This document shows positions 1 through 9,553 of a stretch of DNA of 64,000 nt, piece by piece. The notes under the pieces were generated by a model. The model was given only the letters and a program-made list of their open reading frames with translations, ran no database searches and was not told the origin of the DNA. A program made the translations under genes and the position numbers. Where the stretch lies: contig JAEYZH010000049.1 of NCBI GenBank assembly GCA_023430685.1, positions 3,818-67,817 of the forward strand. The letters are read 5' to 3'. Origin of the DNA: Pseudomonadota bacterium. Lineage in GTDB: Bacteria > Pseudomonadota > Gammaproteobacteria > Xanthomonadales > Rhodanobacteraceae. Each line of letters opens with the position of its first letter. Positions within the stretch are counted from its first letter, which is position 1.

Positions 1-1
1 C

Positions 2-535
2 GACCACGCGCCGGCCGACGGCGGCGCGCCGATCTCGATGTTCGAATCGGGCGCGATCCTGCTCTACCTCGCGAACAAGACCGGTCGCTTCCTGCTGCAG
101 GACCTGCGTGGTCGCGTGCAGGTCAACGAGTGGCTGTTCTGGCAGATGGGCGGACTCGGCCCGATGACGGGCCAATACGGGCATTTCAACGTCTACGCGC
201 CCGAGAAGATCCCGTACGCGATCGAGCGTTACACGAAGGAAGCCGAGCGCCTGCTCGGCGTGCTCGACCGGCGGCTCGAAGGCCGCGAATTCATCGCCGG
301 CGACGACTACACGATCGCGGACATGGCCGCGTATCCGTGGATCAGCCCGTACGACAAGGCGCCGATCGACCTCGCGCCGTTCGCGGAAGTACGTCGCTGG
401 CACGCCGCGATCGCCGCGCGACCCGCGACGCAGCGCGCGTACGCGAAGGCGGACGAAGTGCGCCCTGGTGGCAACCAGCCGATGGGCGAGGACGAGAAAC
501 GCATCCTGTTCGGCCAGGGCGCGCGTCCGCGTTGA
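2..535 (+). CDS. yfcG: Glutathione S-transferase / disulfide-bond oxidoreductase, YfcG-like (5' truncated by window edge)
   Basis: The frame is open from the first base of the window, so the N-terminal thioredoxin-fold residues are missing and 177 residues are visible. The visible part begins near the ESGAI segment that contacts the gamma-glutamyl part of glutathione, followed by LLYLANK. The all-alpha C-terminal domain carries WLFWQMGGLGPM and IPYAIERY, which are strongly reminiscent of the YfcG/YghU (nu-class) enzymes. The late helix FIAGDDYTIADMAAYPW matches the N-capping box typical of cytosolic GSTs. Members of this group act as glutathione-dependent disulfide reductases in the cytoplasm; function here is inferred from family. 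An internal ATG at 38 is not the true start because the homologous fold begins well upstream. Confidence 0.85.
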   Translation, partial: DHAPADGGAPISMFESGAILLYLANKTGRFLLQDLRGRVQVNEWLFWQMGGLGPMTGQYGHFNVYAPEKIPYAIERYTKEAERLLGVLDRRLEGREFIAGDDYTIADMAAYPWISPYDKAPIDLAPFAEVRRWHAAIAARPATQRAYAKADEVRPGGNQPMGEDEKRILFGQGARPR

Positions 536-602
536 GGCGCAGCGCGCGGCGGTTCGCGCGGGGTTCGCGCCATAATGACGCGAACCCTCGTGGAGTCGAT
601 CG

Positions 603-2831
603 ATGCGTCCGTTCCTGTTCGCCGCGCTCGCGGCATCGAGTTCCCTCGTGCACGCCGAGCGGCTGACGATCGAGCGGATCTTCGCCGATCCCGACCTCAA
701 CGGCCCGAGTCCGCGCGCGCTGAAGATCGCGCCGGACGGCCAGCGCGTGACCTTCCTGCGCGGACGCGAGGACGACCAGAACCAGCTCGACCTCTGGGAA
801 TACGACATCGCCGAGGGGGTTGCGAAGCGGCTCGTCGATTCGGCCGCGCTCGGCGAAAAGCGGGAATTGTCGGAAGCCGAGAAGGCGCGCCGCGAACGCG
901 AACGCATCGCGCAGCTCAAGGGCATCGTCTCGTACCGCTGGTCGCCCGATGCGCGAAAGCTCCTCTTCAGCGTCGACGAGCGGCTCTGGCTCCTCGACCT
1001 CGCCGCGAAGAACGACGCCGCGCGGCTGCGCGCGCTGACGCCGAAGGGTTACGAGGTCAACGACGCGAAAGTGTCGCCGCGCGGCGGCTTCGTCTCGTTC
1101 GTGAGCCGCCAGAACCTCTACGTGATCGACCTCGAGCGAGGCCTCAATTACCAGCTCACGAAGGACGGCGGTGGCACCGTGCACAACGGCGAGGCCGAGT
1201 TCGTCGCGCAGGAAGAGATGGACCGCTCGACGGGCTATTGGTGGGCACCCGACGATTCGGCGATCGCGTTCGAACGCTACGACGAGGCGAAGGTCGACGA
1301 AGTCGAACGCACCGAAGTGCATGCGGACCGCAGCACGACGGTTCGCCAGCGCTACCCCGCCGCGGGCCGGCCGAACGTCGCCGTGCGCCTCGGCCTCGTC
1401 GCGCCGCGCAGCCGGCAGGTGCGCTGGATCGACCTCGGCAAGGAGCCGGACATCTACCTCGCGCGCGTCGACTGGCTGCCCGACGGGCGACGCCTGTCGT
1501 TCCAGCGCCAGTCGCGCGACCAGCGTCGGCTGGAGCTCGTGCTCGTCGACGCGAAGACGCTCGCGCAGCGACCACTGCTCGAGGAAACCAGCGCGACCTG
1601 GATCAACCTGCATGACGACCTGCGCTTTCTCGCGCGCGCGGACGCGTTCGTCTGGGCGAGCGAGCGCGAGGGCTACAAGCACCTGTACCTGTACGACCTC
1701 GACGGGCGGCTGCGCCATGCGTTGACCAAGGGTGCGTGGGACGTCGACAAGCTGCTCGCGCTCGACGAGGCGAACGGCCGCGTGTACTTCGCGGCGAACC
1801 GCGTCGATCCGCTGCAACGGCAGGTGCATGCGGTGCGCCTCGACGGTTCCGATGCGGCGCAGGCGCCGCGCATCAGCAGCGGCGACGGCTGGCACGAGGC
1901 GGTGTTCGGCGACAGCGCGACCGCCTACGTCGACACCTGGTCGGATCCGTCGACACCGCCGCAGGTGTCGCTGCGCGGGGCGGATGGCAGCCTCGTCGCA
2001 TGGATCGAGCGCAATGCGCTCGACGACGCGCATCCGTACGCGCCGTTCCGCGATGCCTTCATCGCGCCGGAGTTCGGCACGCTCCCAGGCGCCGACGGAT
2101 CGCCGTTGCACTACCGCCTGTACAAGCTCGCGGGCTTCGATGCATCGCGGCGCCATCCGGTGTTCATGACCTACTACGGTGGCCCCGGCAAGCAGACCGT
2201 CACGCGCGCATGGGGCGCCCACATCGAGCAGTACATGGCGCAGCAGGGTTACATCGTGTTCGTGCTCGACAACCGTGGCACGCCGCGGCGAGGCCGCGCA
2301 TTCTCCGATGCGATCCACCGCGAGCTCGGCAAGGTCGAGGTCGAGGACCAGATGGCGGGGCGCGCGTGGCTCGCGTCGCAGCCTTGGGTCGACCCCGCGC
2401 GCATCGGGATTTTCGGCTGGAGCTACGGCGGCTACCAGACGCTGATGCTGCTCGCGAAGCACCCCGAGGCGTTCGCAGCCGGCGTCGCGGTCGCTCCGGT
2501 GACCGACTGGACGCTCTACGACACCCACTACACCGAGCGCTTCCTTGGCACCCCTCAGCTCAATCCCGACGGCTACGCGCGCTCCGGCGTGCTGCACTGG
2601 ATCGCCGGGCTGCCGTCGGACAAGCTGCTGCTCGTGCATGGCATGGCTGACGACAACGTGCTGTTCGCCAACTCGACCAGGCTCATGGCCGAGTTGCAGC
2701 AACGCGGCGTGCAGTTCGAACTCATGACCTATCCCGGCGGCAAGCACGGCCTGTCGACGCCCGCGATGAAGACGCACGTGCACACGCTGATCGCCGACTT
2801 CTTCGAGCGCAAGTTGAAGCCCAATCCGTAG
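603..2831 (+). CDS. Secreted S9 family prolyl oligopeptidase / dipeptidyl peptidase IV-like
   Basis: 742 residues. A short signal peptide (about residues 1-18, ending LVHA) directs export. Residues ~30-480 have the blade-like repeats of the DPP IV N-terminal beta-propeller, and the rest is an alpha/beta-hydrolase domain. The nucleophile sits in GWSYGG (Ser607), the acid in HGMADDNV (Asp683) and the histidine in GGKHG (His715); order and spacing match DPP IV. Enzymes of this group remove X-Pro or similar dipeptides from peptide N termini in the periplasm. A CATAAT hexamer lies about 25 bases upstream of the ATG and GTGGAG precedes the start. The stop codon TAG lies at the start of a hairpin repeat (2829-2870). 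The gene converges on the pirin gene. Confidence 0.9.
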   Translation: MRPFLFAALAASSSLVHAERLTIERIFADPDLNGPSPRALKIAPDGQRVTFLRGREDDQNQLDLWEYDIAEGVAKRLVDSAALGEKRELSEAEKARRERERIAQLKGIVSYRWSPDARKLLFSVDERLWLLDLAAKNDAARLRALTPKGYEVNDAKVSPRGGFVSFVSRQNLYVIDLERGLNYQLTKDGGGTVHNGEAEFVAQEEMDRSTGYWWAPDDSAIAFERYDEAKVDEVERTEVHADRSTTVRQRYPAAGRPNVAVRLGLVAPRSRQVRWIDLGKEPDIYLARVDWLPDGRRLSFQRQSRDQRRLELVLVDAKTLAQRPLLEETSATWINLHDDLRFLARADAFVWASEREGYKHLYLYDLDGRLRHALTKGAWDVDKLLALDEANGRVYFAANRVDPLQRQVHAVRLDGSDAAQAPRISSGDGWHEAVFGDSATAYVDTWSDPSTPPQVSLRGADGSLVAWIERNALDDAHPYAPFRDAFIAPEFGTLPGADGSPLHYRLYKLAGFDASRRHPVFMTYYGGPGKQTVTRAWGAHIEQYMAQQGYIVFVLDNRGTPRRGRAFSDAIHRELGKVEVEDQMAGRAWLASQPWVDPARIGIFGWSYGGYQTLMLLAKHPEAFAAGVAVAPVTDWTLYDTHYTERFLGTPQLNPDGYARSGVLHWIAGLPSDKLLLVHGMADDNVLFANSTRLMAELQQRGVQFELMTYPGGKHGLSTPAMKTHVHTLIADFFERKLKPNP

Positions 2832-2870
2832 GGTGGGTCGCAGCCGCGCAGCGGCGAGCCCCACCGGCGC
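2829..2870. repeat. Hairpin repeat of the GTAGGGTGGG type at gene end
   Basis: The stop TAG of the S9 peptidase is followed by GGTGGGTCGC, and GGCGAGCCCCACC follows about 13 bases later. Together they form an imperfect inverted repeat (GGTGGG/CCCACC ends, CGC/GCG inner arms). Elements starting GTAGGGTGGG are recurrent in proteobacterial intergenic regions; family membership is inference. It sits between convergent genes and may act as a terminator, although there is no T-run. Confidence 0.45.
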
Positions 2871-2986
2871 GTTGGCGGAATCCCCGTGCTCGGCCAGATG
2901 GACGAAGGCGGGTCTCGCGCCGTTCGCGCTGCGACCGAGCGTACGCTTTCGGCGAACGCGCAGCCGCACGAAGTGGCGGCCTCGCG

Positions 2987-3847
2987 TCAGAACCGGCCGG
3001 CCTGGTAATCCTGGATCGCTTCGACGATCTGCTGCGGCGTGTTCATCACGAACGGGCCGTACTTCGCGACGGGTTCGTCGAGCGGCTTGCCCGCGACGAG
3101 GATCAGTCGAGCGGGCGCGACGGTCGCAGAGATCCGAACCGCGTCGCCGTTGCGATCGAGCACCGCGAGTTCGCCGCGCGCGAGCGGATGCGAGGCGAAA
3201 TCCGGGCCGAGCGCCGCGTTTCCCTCGTAGGCGTACGCGAATGCGTTGTGCGTCGCCGGCAGCGGGACCTCGATGCGCGTTCCGGCTTCAAGCCGCAGGT
3301 CGAGGTAAAGCGGCGCCGTCGCGATACCGCGCACCGGGCCTTCGACGCCCGCGAACTCGCCTGCGATGATCCGAACCTCCACACCTTCGACCGCCGACAG
3401 TGCGGGAATCCGCCCGGGCGCGATGTCCTGGTAGCGCGGCGCGACCATCTTGTCCTGCGCGGGCAGGTTGACCCAGAGCTGGAAGCCCCACATGAGCCCG
3501 TCTTCCTGCTCGGGCATTTCCGAATGCACGATGCCCCGGCCGGCCGTCATCCACTGCACGCTGCCCGGCGTCAGCAGGCCGCTGTTGCCCTGGTTGTCGT
3601 GGTGGCGCATGCGCCCCGCGAGCATGTAGGTCACGGTTTCGAAGCCGCGATGCGGATGTTCCGGAAAGCCCGCGAGGTAGTCGCCGGCCTGGTCCGAACG
3701 GAATTCATCGAGCATCAGGAACGGATCGAGCATGTCGAGGTCGCGTTGGCCGATCACGCGCGTGAGCTTGACGCCAGCGCCGTCGGACGTCGGCTGGCCG
3801 CGCACGACGCGCGCAACGCTTCGGATGGAGTGTGGAATCGGGCTCAT
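2987..3847 (-). CDS. Pirin family protein (bicupin, metal-dependent)
   Basis: 286 residues from the ATG at 3847. A longer in-frame extension upstream lacks pirin similarity, and MSPIPHSIRSVARVVRG is a typical pirin beginning. The first cupin domain carries the metal ligands His64, His66 (HPHRGFET), His108 and Glu110 (GIVHSE), matching the four ligands of known pirins. The second cupin occupies roughly residues 160-286. Family members bind Fe or other metals; bacterial ones act as quercetinases or regulators of metabolism, and the substrate here is unknown. It is followed downstream by nothing co-directional, since the S9 peptidase converges on it. Confidence 0.9.
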   Translation of the reverse strand: MSPIPHSIRSVARVVRGQPTSDGAGVKLTRVIGQRDLDMLDPFLMLDEFRSDQAGDYLAGFPEHPHRGFETVTYMLAGRMRHHDNQGNSGLLTPGSVQWMTAGRGIVHSEMPEQEDGLMWGFQLWVNLPAQDKMVAPRYQDIAPGRIPALSAVEGVEVRIIAGEFAGVEGPVRGIATAPLYLDLRLEAGTRIEVPLPATHNAFAYAYEGNAALGPDFASHPLARGELAVLDRNGDAVRISATVAPARLILVAGKPLDEPVAKYGPFVMNTPQQIVEAIQDYQAGRF

Positions 3848-4013
3848 CGAATGGTCCTCGTCGAAGACCGAGGATCTGGGTGCGCGCCGTCGGGCGGCAA
3901 GGCCCCGGCCGCGAACGCACCGATGCGCCCGGGCGGACAATCGCGCGGCAGGCAACCGGATCCGGGGCGGGACATCAGGGATCTGCGGCGTTCCGATTCC
4001 CGAATGCCCGCAA

Positions 4014-4661
4014 TCAATGCACCGAGCGCCCGCCGCGACGACGCGGAACTTCGGTGGCGCCGGTCGCGACCTGCTCGTCCGCGCTCGGCGGATGGCTGCG
4101 CCAGTAGTCGGCGACCGCGCCGACCGCGCCCGGGATCTGCGCGAGGCATTCGTCGTAACCCTCGTCGCCGAGCGGCGCGAACTCCGCATCGCTTTCGAAC
4201 ACGCCATCGTCGATCGCGAGCGCGATGATCGGCGACAACAGCTCCATGAGTTCCGAATCCTGGCCGAGGCGTGATTCCCACGACGGCGCACGCAGGTCGA
4301 TGCCACGCGAAAAACCCTCGCACCAGCCGCGCGCGGTGAACGCGGGCGGACCGTCGCCGACGTCGAGCTCGCCGAGGATCGGCTCGTAGGTGCCGGTCTC
4401 GACCTCGGGCGCGATGGCGTCGTTGAGCTGCGCGAGCAGGGTCAGCACGCGCTCCCCCTGGCCCTCGTCGAGGAACGGTTCGTGCAGGATCTCGGGCAAC
4501 CATTCATCGGGCTTGGCGGGCACGGGCCCGATCGCGAGCGCAGTCAGGAAGCCGTGCACGCCATCGAGCAGCATGTCCTCGTCGCCTGCGTGCGCGCGCA
4601 GGAACTGGTCCAGCTCCTCGAGTTCGGCGTCGCTCGGTGCGGTCAGCCAGTCAGCAGCCAT
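4014..4661 (-). CDS. UPF0149 / YecA-like family protein
   Basis: 215 residues, acidic and helical. It starts [21 protein letters not shown] and contains [14 protein letters not shown] and ARGWCEGF, characteristic of UPF0149 (YecA/YgfB) proteins. The C-terminal SEC-C zinc motif found in E. coli YecA is absent, so this resembles the shorter members. The molecular role is not established for the family. Its ATG overlaps the end of the exonuclease III gene by 11 bases, suggesting co-translation. Confidence 0.8.
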   Translation of the reverse strand: MAADWLTAPSDAELEELDQFLRAHAGDEDMLLDGVHGFLTALAIGPVPAKPDEWLPEILHEPFLDEGQGERVLTLLAQLNDAIAPEVETGTYEPILGELDVGDGPPAFTARGWCEGFSRGIDLRAPSWESRLGQDSELMELLSPIIALAIDDGVFESDAEFAPLGDEGYDECLAQIPGAVGAVADYWRSHPPSADEQVATGATEVPRRRGGRSVH

Positions 4662-5442
4662 CGTCGATATCCAGAGTCACGGGAGCATGGTCGGACGCAC
4701 GTTCCCAGGTGCGCGGTTCGCGTTCGATCGTCGCCGCGCGGCATTGGTTCCGCAAGGCGTCCGACGCCAGCACGAGGTCGATGCGAAGCCCGAGGTCGCG
4801 CCGGAACGCCGCCTGCCGGTAATCCCACCAGCTGTAGTGTCCCGCCTCTTCGTTGAACAGTCGGAAACTGTCGTGCAGGCCGAGCGCGAGCATGCGCGCG
4901 AGCGCCTCGCGCTCGGGCGTCGAGCAGAGGACCTGCTCGTGCCACGCGAGCGGGTCGTGCACGTCGCGATCGTCGGGCGCGATGTTGAAATCGCCGAGCA
5001 CGACGAGGCGCGGATGGCGTTCGAGTTCGCGCGCGAGGTGCGCGGTCACGCGCGCGAGCCACTCGAGCTTGTAGGCATACTTCTCGCTGCCGACCGCCTG
5101 TCCGTTCACGACGTAGAGGTTCACCACGCGCAGCGCACGCGGCGAGCCCGGCTCGCCGACCGTCGCACTGAGGACGCGCCGCTGCGGATCATCGAATCCG
5201 TCGACGCCGTGGACGACCTCGTGCAGCGGCCCGCGCGCGAGGATCGCGACGCCGTTGTAGGTCTTCTGGCCCGAGAACGCACACTCGTAGCCCGCATCGC
5301 GCAAGGCCGCGTGCGGGAACTTCGCGTCCTCGAGCTTGGTTTCCTGCAATGCGAGCACGTCGGGGCGAGCGCTCGCGCACCACTGCAGCACGTGCGGCAG
5401 GCGCACGTTGAGGGAATTGACGTTCCAGGAGGCGATTCGCAT
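4651..5442 (-). CDS. xthA: Exodeoxyribonuclease III (AP endonuclease, ExoA/XthA type)
   Basis: 263 residues from the ATG at 5442 ([16 protein letters not shown]). The EEP nuclease motifs are in order: ALQETK (metal-binding Glu), [10 protein letters not shown] (active-site Asp and Asn), RIDLVL and the C-terminal SDHAPV catalytic Asp-His. The enzyme would cleave abasic sites and degrade 3' ends in base-excision repair. A much longer open frame upstream of the ATG is an artefact of GC bias and runs antisense to the threonine aldolase gene. Whether this is the XthA or the ExoA subgroup cannot be settled by eye. Confidence 0.9.
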   Translation of the reverse strand: MRIASWNVNSLNVRLPHVLQWCASARPDVLALQETKLEDAKFPHAALRDAGYECAFSGQKTYNGVAILARGPLHEVVHGVDGFDDPQRRVLSATVGEPGSPRALRVVNLYVVNGQAVGSEKYAYKLEWLARVTAHLARELERHPRLVVLGDFNIAPDDRDVHDPLAWHEQVLCSTPEREALARMLALGLHDSFRLFNEEAGHYSWWDYRQAAFRRDLGLRIDLVLASDALRNQCRAATIEREPRTWERASDHAPVTLDIDDGC

Positions 5443-5562
5443 CGTGGATGCAAGCGTAGCAGCACGCGGCTGCCACCGCGCCACCGCCTCCGTCGCCGCG
5501 CGGGGGACTGGCGCCCGTCGCCTGCCGCTCGCTACGCTGGAGCACCCGACCCGCGATCCGTC

Positions 5563-6573
<1,011 letters not shown>

Positions 6574-6605
6574 TCAACCCGGGGCGGCGTGGTCGCGTCG
6601 GCTAC

Positions 6606-6700
6606 CTGCAGGAGCGACGCAGGCGCGATCGCCGAAGCACCGAAAGCCGATGACGCCGAGCGCTTGCAGCAGCACCGCCGCGGCGCCGCCGCTCCTGCGG
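6606..6700. repeat. Degenerate pair of inverted REP-like elements
   Basis: CTGCAGGAGCGACGCAGGCG begins at 6606. A reverse copy of the CAGGAGCG core (CGCTCCTG) lies at about 6690-6697. Both resemble decayed forms of the GTAGGAGCG elements common in Xanthomonadales. The pair occupies the 159-base spacer between two convergent genes. Confidence 0.3.
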
Positions 6701-6732
6701 GGACCAAGGCGCGATCGACACCGCCGCGACCC

Positions 6733-8778
6733 TCACGCCGCAAGGCCGTAGCTGCGCAGCAGCGCATCCGGTTCCGGTGCGCGGCCGCGGAACTCGATGA
6801 AGGATTCGAGCGCGGGACGCGAACTGCCGACGCCGAGGATCGCGCGACGGTACGCCTCGCCGGTCGCGCGGTCGAACACGCCGGCGTCCTCGAAGCGCGC
6901 GAACGCATCGGCCGACAGCACTTCGGCCCACAGATAGCTGTAGTAGCCAGCGCCATAGCCACCGGCGAAGATGTGCGTGAATGCATGCGGGAAGCGCTGC
7001 CACGCGGGGGGCTTCAGCACCGACACCTCGTCGCGCACCTCGTCGAGGATCTCGAGCGCGCGTGCGCCGCGTGACGGGTCGTACTCGCGGTGCAGGCGGA
7101 AGTCGAACAGTCCGAACTCGAGCTGGCGCACGAGGAACAGTCCTGCATGGAAATGCCGCGCGGCCTGCATGCGTGCGAACAGCGCATCCGGGAGCTTTTC
7201 GCCGGTCTGCCAGTGGCGCGCGAACAGGTCGAGCGCCTCGCGCTGCCAGCCGAAGTTCTCCATGAACTGGCTCGGCAACTCGACTGCATCCCATTCGACG
7301 CCGTTGATGCCCGCGATGCCCGGAAGGTCGACCTCGGTCAACAGGTGGTGCAGGCCGTGGCCGAACTCGTGGAACATCGTGAGCACGTCGTCGTGGGTCA
7401 GCAGGGACGGCGTCGTCGCGGTCGGCGGCGCGAAATTGCAGGTCAGGAACGCCACCGGGTGTTGCACCGCGTCGCCGCGACGGAAGCGGTTCACGCACAC
7501 ATCCATCCATGCGCCGCCACGCTTCCCCGCTCGCGCGTAAAGATCGAGGTAGGCACCCGCGAACACCTGGCCCGAGGCATCGACGAGGTCGTAGTAGCGC
7601 ACGTCGGGGTGCCAGGCCTCGACGCCTTCACGCAGGCGCAGCGACACGCCGAATACGCGCCCGGTGATCGCGAACAGGCCTTCGAGCACGCGGTCGAGCG
7701 CGAAATAGGGCTTGAGCTCCTCTTCGTTCAGCGCGTACTTGCGCTCGCGCAACTTCTCGGCCGCGTAGCCGACGTCCCAGGGCTCGAGCTCCGCTATGCC
7801 GAGAGACCCGGCCGCGAACGCGCGCAGTTCCGCGAGTTCGCGTTCGGCGACCGGTCGCGCGCGCGCGGCGAGATCGCGCAGGAACGTGAACACCGCATCG
7901 GGCGAGGGCGCCATCTTGGTCGCGAGCGACTCCTCCGCCGCGTCGGCGAAACCGAGCAGGCGCGCGGCCTCGTGTCGCAGCGCGAGAATGCGTTCGATGC
8001 GCGCGGAGTTGTCGAACTCGCCGGCATTCGGCCCCTGGTCCGACGCGCGCGTCTGGTACGCCGCGTAGACGCGCGCCCGCAGCGCGCGATCGTCGGCATA
8101 GGTCAGCACGGCCTGCACGCTCGGCTGCTTCAAGGTCACGAGCCAGCCGTCCTGGTCCTTCTCCGTGGCGTAGGCGCGCAGCACCGCGAGCCCCGACTCG
8201 GGGATGCCGGCGACGCCGGAAGCGCTCGTGATCGATTCGCTCCAGGCATCGGTCGCATCGAGCACGGCTTCCTCGAAACCGGTCGCGAGCTTCGCGAGCT
8301 CGTTCGCGATCTCGCGAAAACGCGAGCGCGCCGGTTCCTCGAGCGCGACGCCCGACAGGCGGAAATCGCGCAACGCGTGTTCGACCAGGGTGCGCGCCGC
8401 GCGCGGCAGCGCCGTCGTGCCGGCGTCGTCCGCGACTGCCTTGACCGCGGCGTACAGCGCGCGGTTCTGGCCGAGCTCGCTCGCGTGCTCGACGATCTTC
8501 TCCTGCGCGGTCGCGTAGGCCTTGCGCAGCTCTTCCGAATCGGCGACGCCATGCAGGTGCGACACCGGCGCCCATACACGGTTGAGGCGGTCCTCGAGTT
8601 CCTCGCCCGCGAGCATCACGCTCGCGAAATCGCGAGGCGCATCGGAAGCGAGCAATGCGTCGATGCGCGCGCGGTAATCGGCGAGCACGGAGTCGACCGC
8701 CGGCACCACGTGTTCGGGGCGGATCGCGGCGAAGCGCGGCAGCGCGGAGGCATCGAGCAGGGGATTGGCGTGGGTCAT
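6733..8778 (-). CDS. prlC: Oligopeptidase A (M3 zinc metallopeptidase)
   Basis: 681 residues from the ATG at 8778 (MTHANPLLDASALPRFAAI). A longer open frame upstream adds 19 residues without family character. The zinc motif is HEFGH at residues 470-474 (MFHEFGHGLHHLL), with the downstream glutamate helix expected in ESFIEFRGR-type M3 enzymes. Length matches PrlC (about 680). The enzyme degrades cytoplasmic oligopeptides including cleaved signal peptides. The start is about 105 bases from the divergent carbonic anhydrase gene. Confidence 0.93.
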   Translation of the reverse strand: MTHANPLLDASALPRFAAIRPEHVVPAVDSVLADYRARIDALLASDAPRDFASVMLAGEELEDRLNRVWAPVSHLHGVADSEELRKAYATAQEKIVEHASELGQNRALYAAVKAVADDAGTTALPRAARTLVEHALRDFRLSGVALEEPARSRFREIANELAKLATGFEEAVLDATDAWSESITSASGVAGIPESGLAVLRAYATEKDQDGWLVTLKQPSVQAVLTYADDRALRARVYAAYQTRASDQGPNAGEFDNSARIERILALRHEAARLLGFADAAEESLATKMAPSPDAVFTFLRDLAARARPVAERELAELRAFAAGSLGIAELEPWDVGYAAEKLRERKYALNEEELKPYFALDRVLEGLFAITGRVFGVSLRLREGVEAWHPDVRYYDLVDASGQVFAGAYLDLYARAGKRGGAWMDVCVNRFRRGDAVQHPVAFLTCNFAPPTATTPSLLTHDDVLTMFHEFGHGLHHLLTEVDLPGIAGINGVEWDAVELPSQFMENFGWQREALDLFARHWQTGEKLPDALFARMQAARHFHAGLFLVRQLEFGLFDFRLHREYDPSRGARALEILDEVRDEVSVLKPPAWQRFPHAFTHIFAGGYGAGYYSYLWAEVLSADAFARFEDAGVFDRATGEAYRRAILGVGSSRPALESFIEFRGRAPEPDALLRSYGLAA

Positions 8779-8883
8779 CGGGCGCGGAATTCGGACGGGA
8801 CACCACAACGTGGCGTGCAGGCGCGCCGAAATCAAGCAGACGGGATGCTAGGCTTGCGCGCTCCCGTCGCCGCGGTACGCGCC

Positions 8884-9417
8884 ATGAACATCCGACCCTA
8901 CCAGGGCATCCTGCCGCGCCTCGGCGCGAACGCCTACGTCGACCCGGGCGCGCACCTGATCGGCGACGTCGAACTCGGCGACGACGCCTCGCTCTGGCCC
9001 TGCGCGGTCGCGCGCGGTGACGTGCACTGGATCCGCATCGGCGCGCGCACCAACGTGCAGGACGGCGCGGTGCTGCACGTGACGCACGACGGTGAATACA
9101 CGAAAGGCGGCTTCCCGCTGACGATCGGCGCCGACGTCACGATCGGCCACGCCGCGGTCGTGCATGCCTGCACGATCGGCGATGCCTGCCTGATCGGCAT
9201 GCATGCGACCGTGCTCGACGGCGTCGTCGTCGAACGCCACGCCATGATCGGCGCGGGCGCGGTGGTGACGCCGGGCAAGCGCGTCGGCGAAGGCGAACTC
9301 TGGCTCGGCAATCCCGCGCGCCGCGTGCGCCTCCTGTCGGACGAGGAGATCGGGCGCCTCTACTACTCCGCGCGCCACTACGTGAAGCTCAAGAACCGCT
9401 ACCTCGGCATCGAGTGA
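8884..9417 (+). CDS. yrdA: Gamma-class carbonic anhydrase-like hexapeptide-repeat protein (YrdA type)
   Basis: 177 residues forming a left-handed beta-helix of hexapeptide repeats (for example DVELGDD, TIGADVTIGH, MIGAGAVV). The three candidate metal histidines lie in VLHVTH and TIGHAAVVHACTIGD, matching E. coli YrdA. NPARRVRLLSDEE and a C-terminal helix follow, as in the family. Trimeric zinc enzymes of this type are often inactive or weak carbonic anhydrases; activity here is unproven. Confidence 0.88.
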   Translation: MNIRPYQGILPRLGANAYVDPGAHLIGDVELGDDASLWPCAVARGDVHWIRIGARTNVQDGAVLHVTHDGEYTKGGFPLTIGADVTIGHAAVVHACTIGDACLIGMHATVLDGVVVERHAMIGAGAVVTPGKRVGEGELWLGNPARRVRLLSDEEIGRLYYSARHYVKLKNRYLGIE

Positions 9418-9455
9418 TGCGGTGGGGCCGTGCGGCGACGATCGAAAGACCGAAT

Positions 9456-9535
9456 CACGGAGAACACGCGGCAAGAATGTCGGCGGTCATCCACCGTCCT
9501 TCCATCCGGCTGCGGGAGTCTCCGCGTTCTCCGTG
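9456..9535. repeat. Inverted repeat (CACGGAGAAC arms) between convergent genes
   Basis: The left arm CACGGAGAACACGCGG at 9456-9471 is matched, in reverse complement, by CCGCGTTCTCCGTG at 9522-9535 apart from a 2-base insertion. The loop is about 50 bases. It lies between the carbonic anhydrase gene and the end of the pilus operon and could form the shared transcript end. There is no T-run. Confidence 0.5.
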
Positions 9536-9553
9536 TTCGAATCCTTTCGGGTG

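Noticed and set aside
342..2969. An 875-codon minus-strand frame opposite the S9 peptidase
   Set aside because: Arginine-rich antisense artefact; the plus-strand gene has signal peptide, propeller and catalytic triad.
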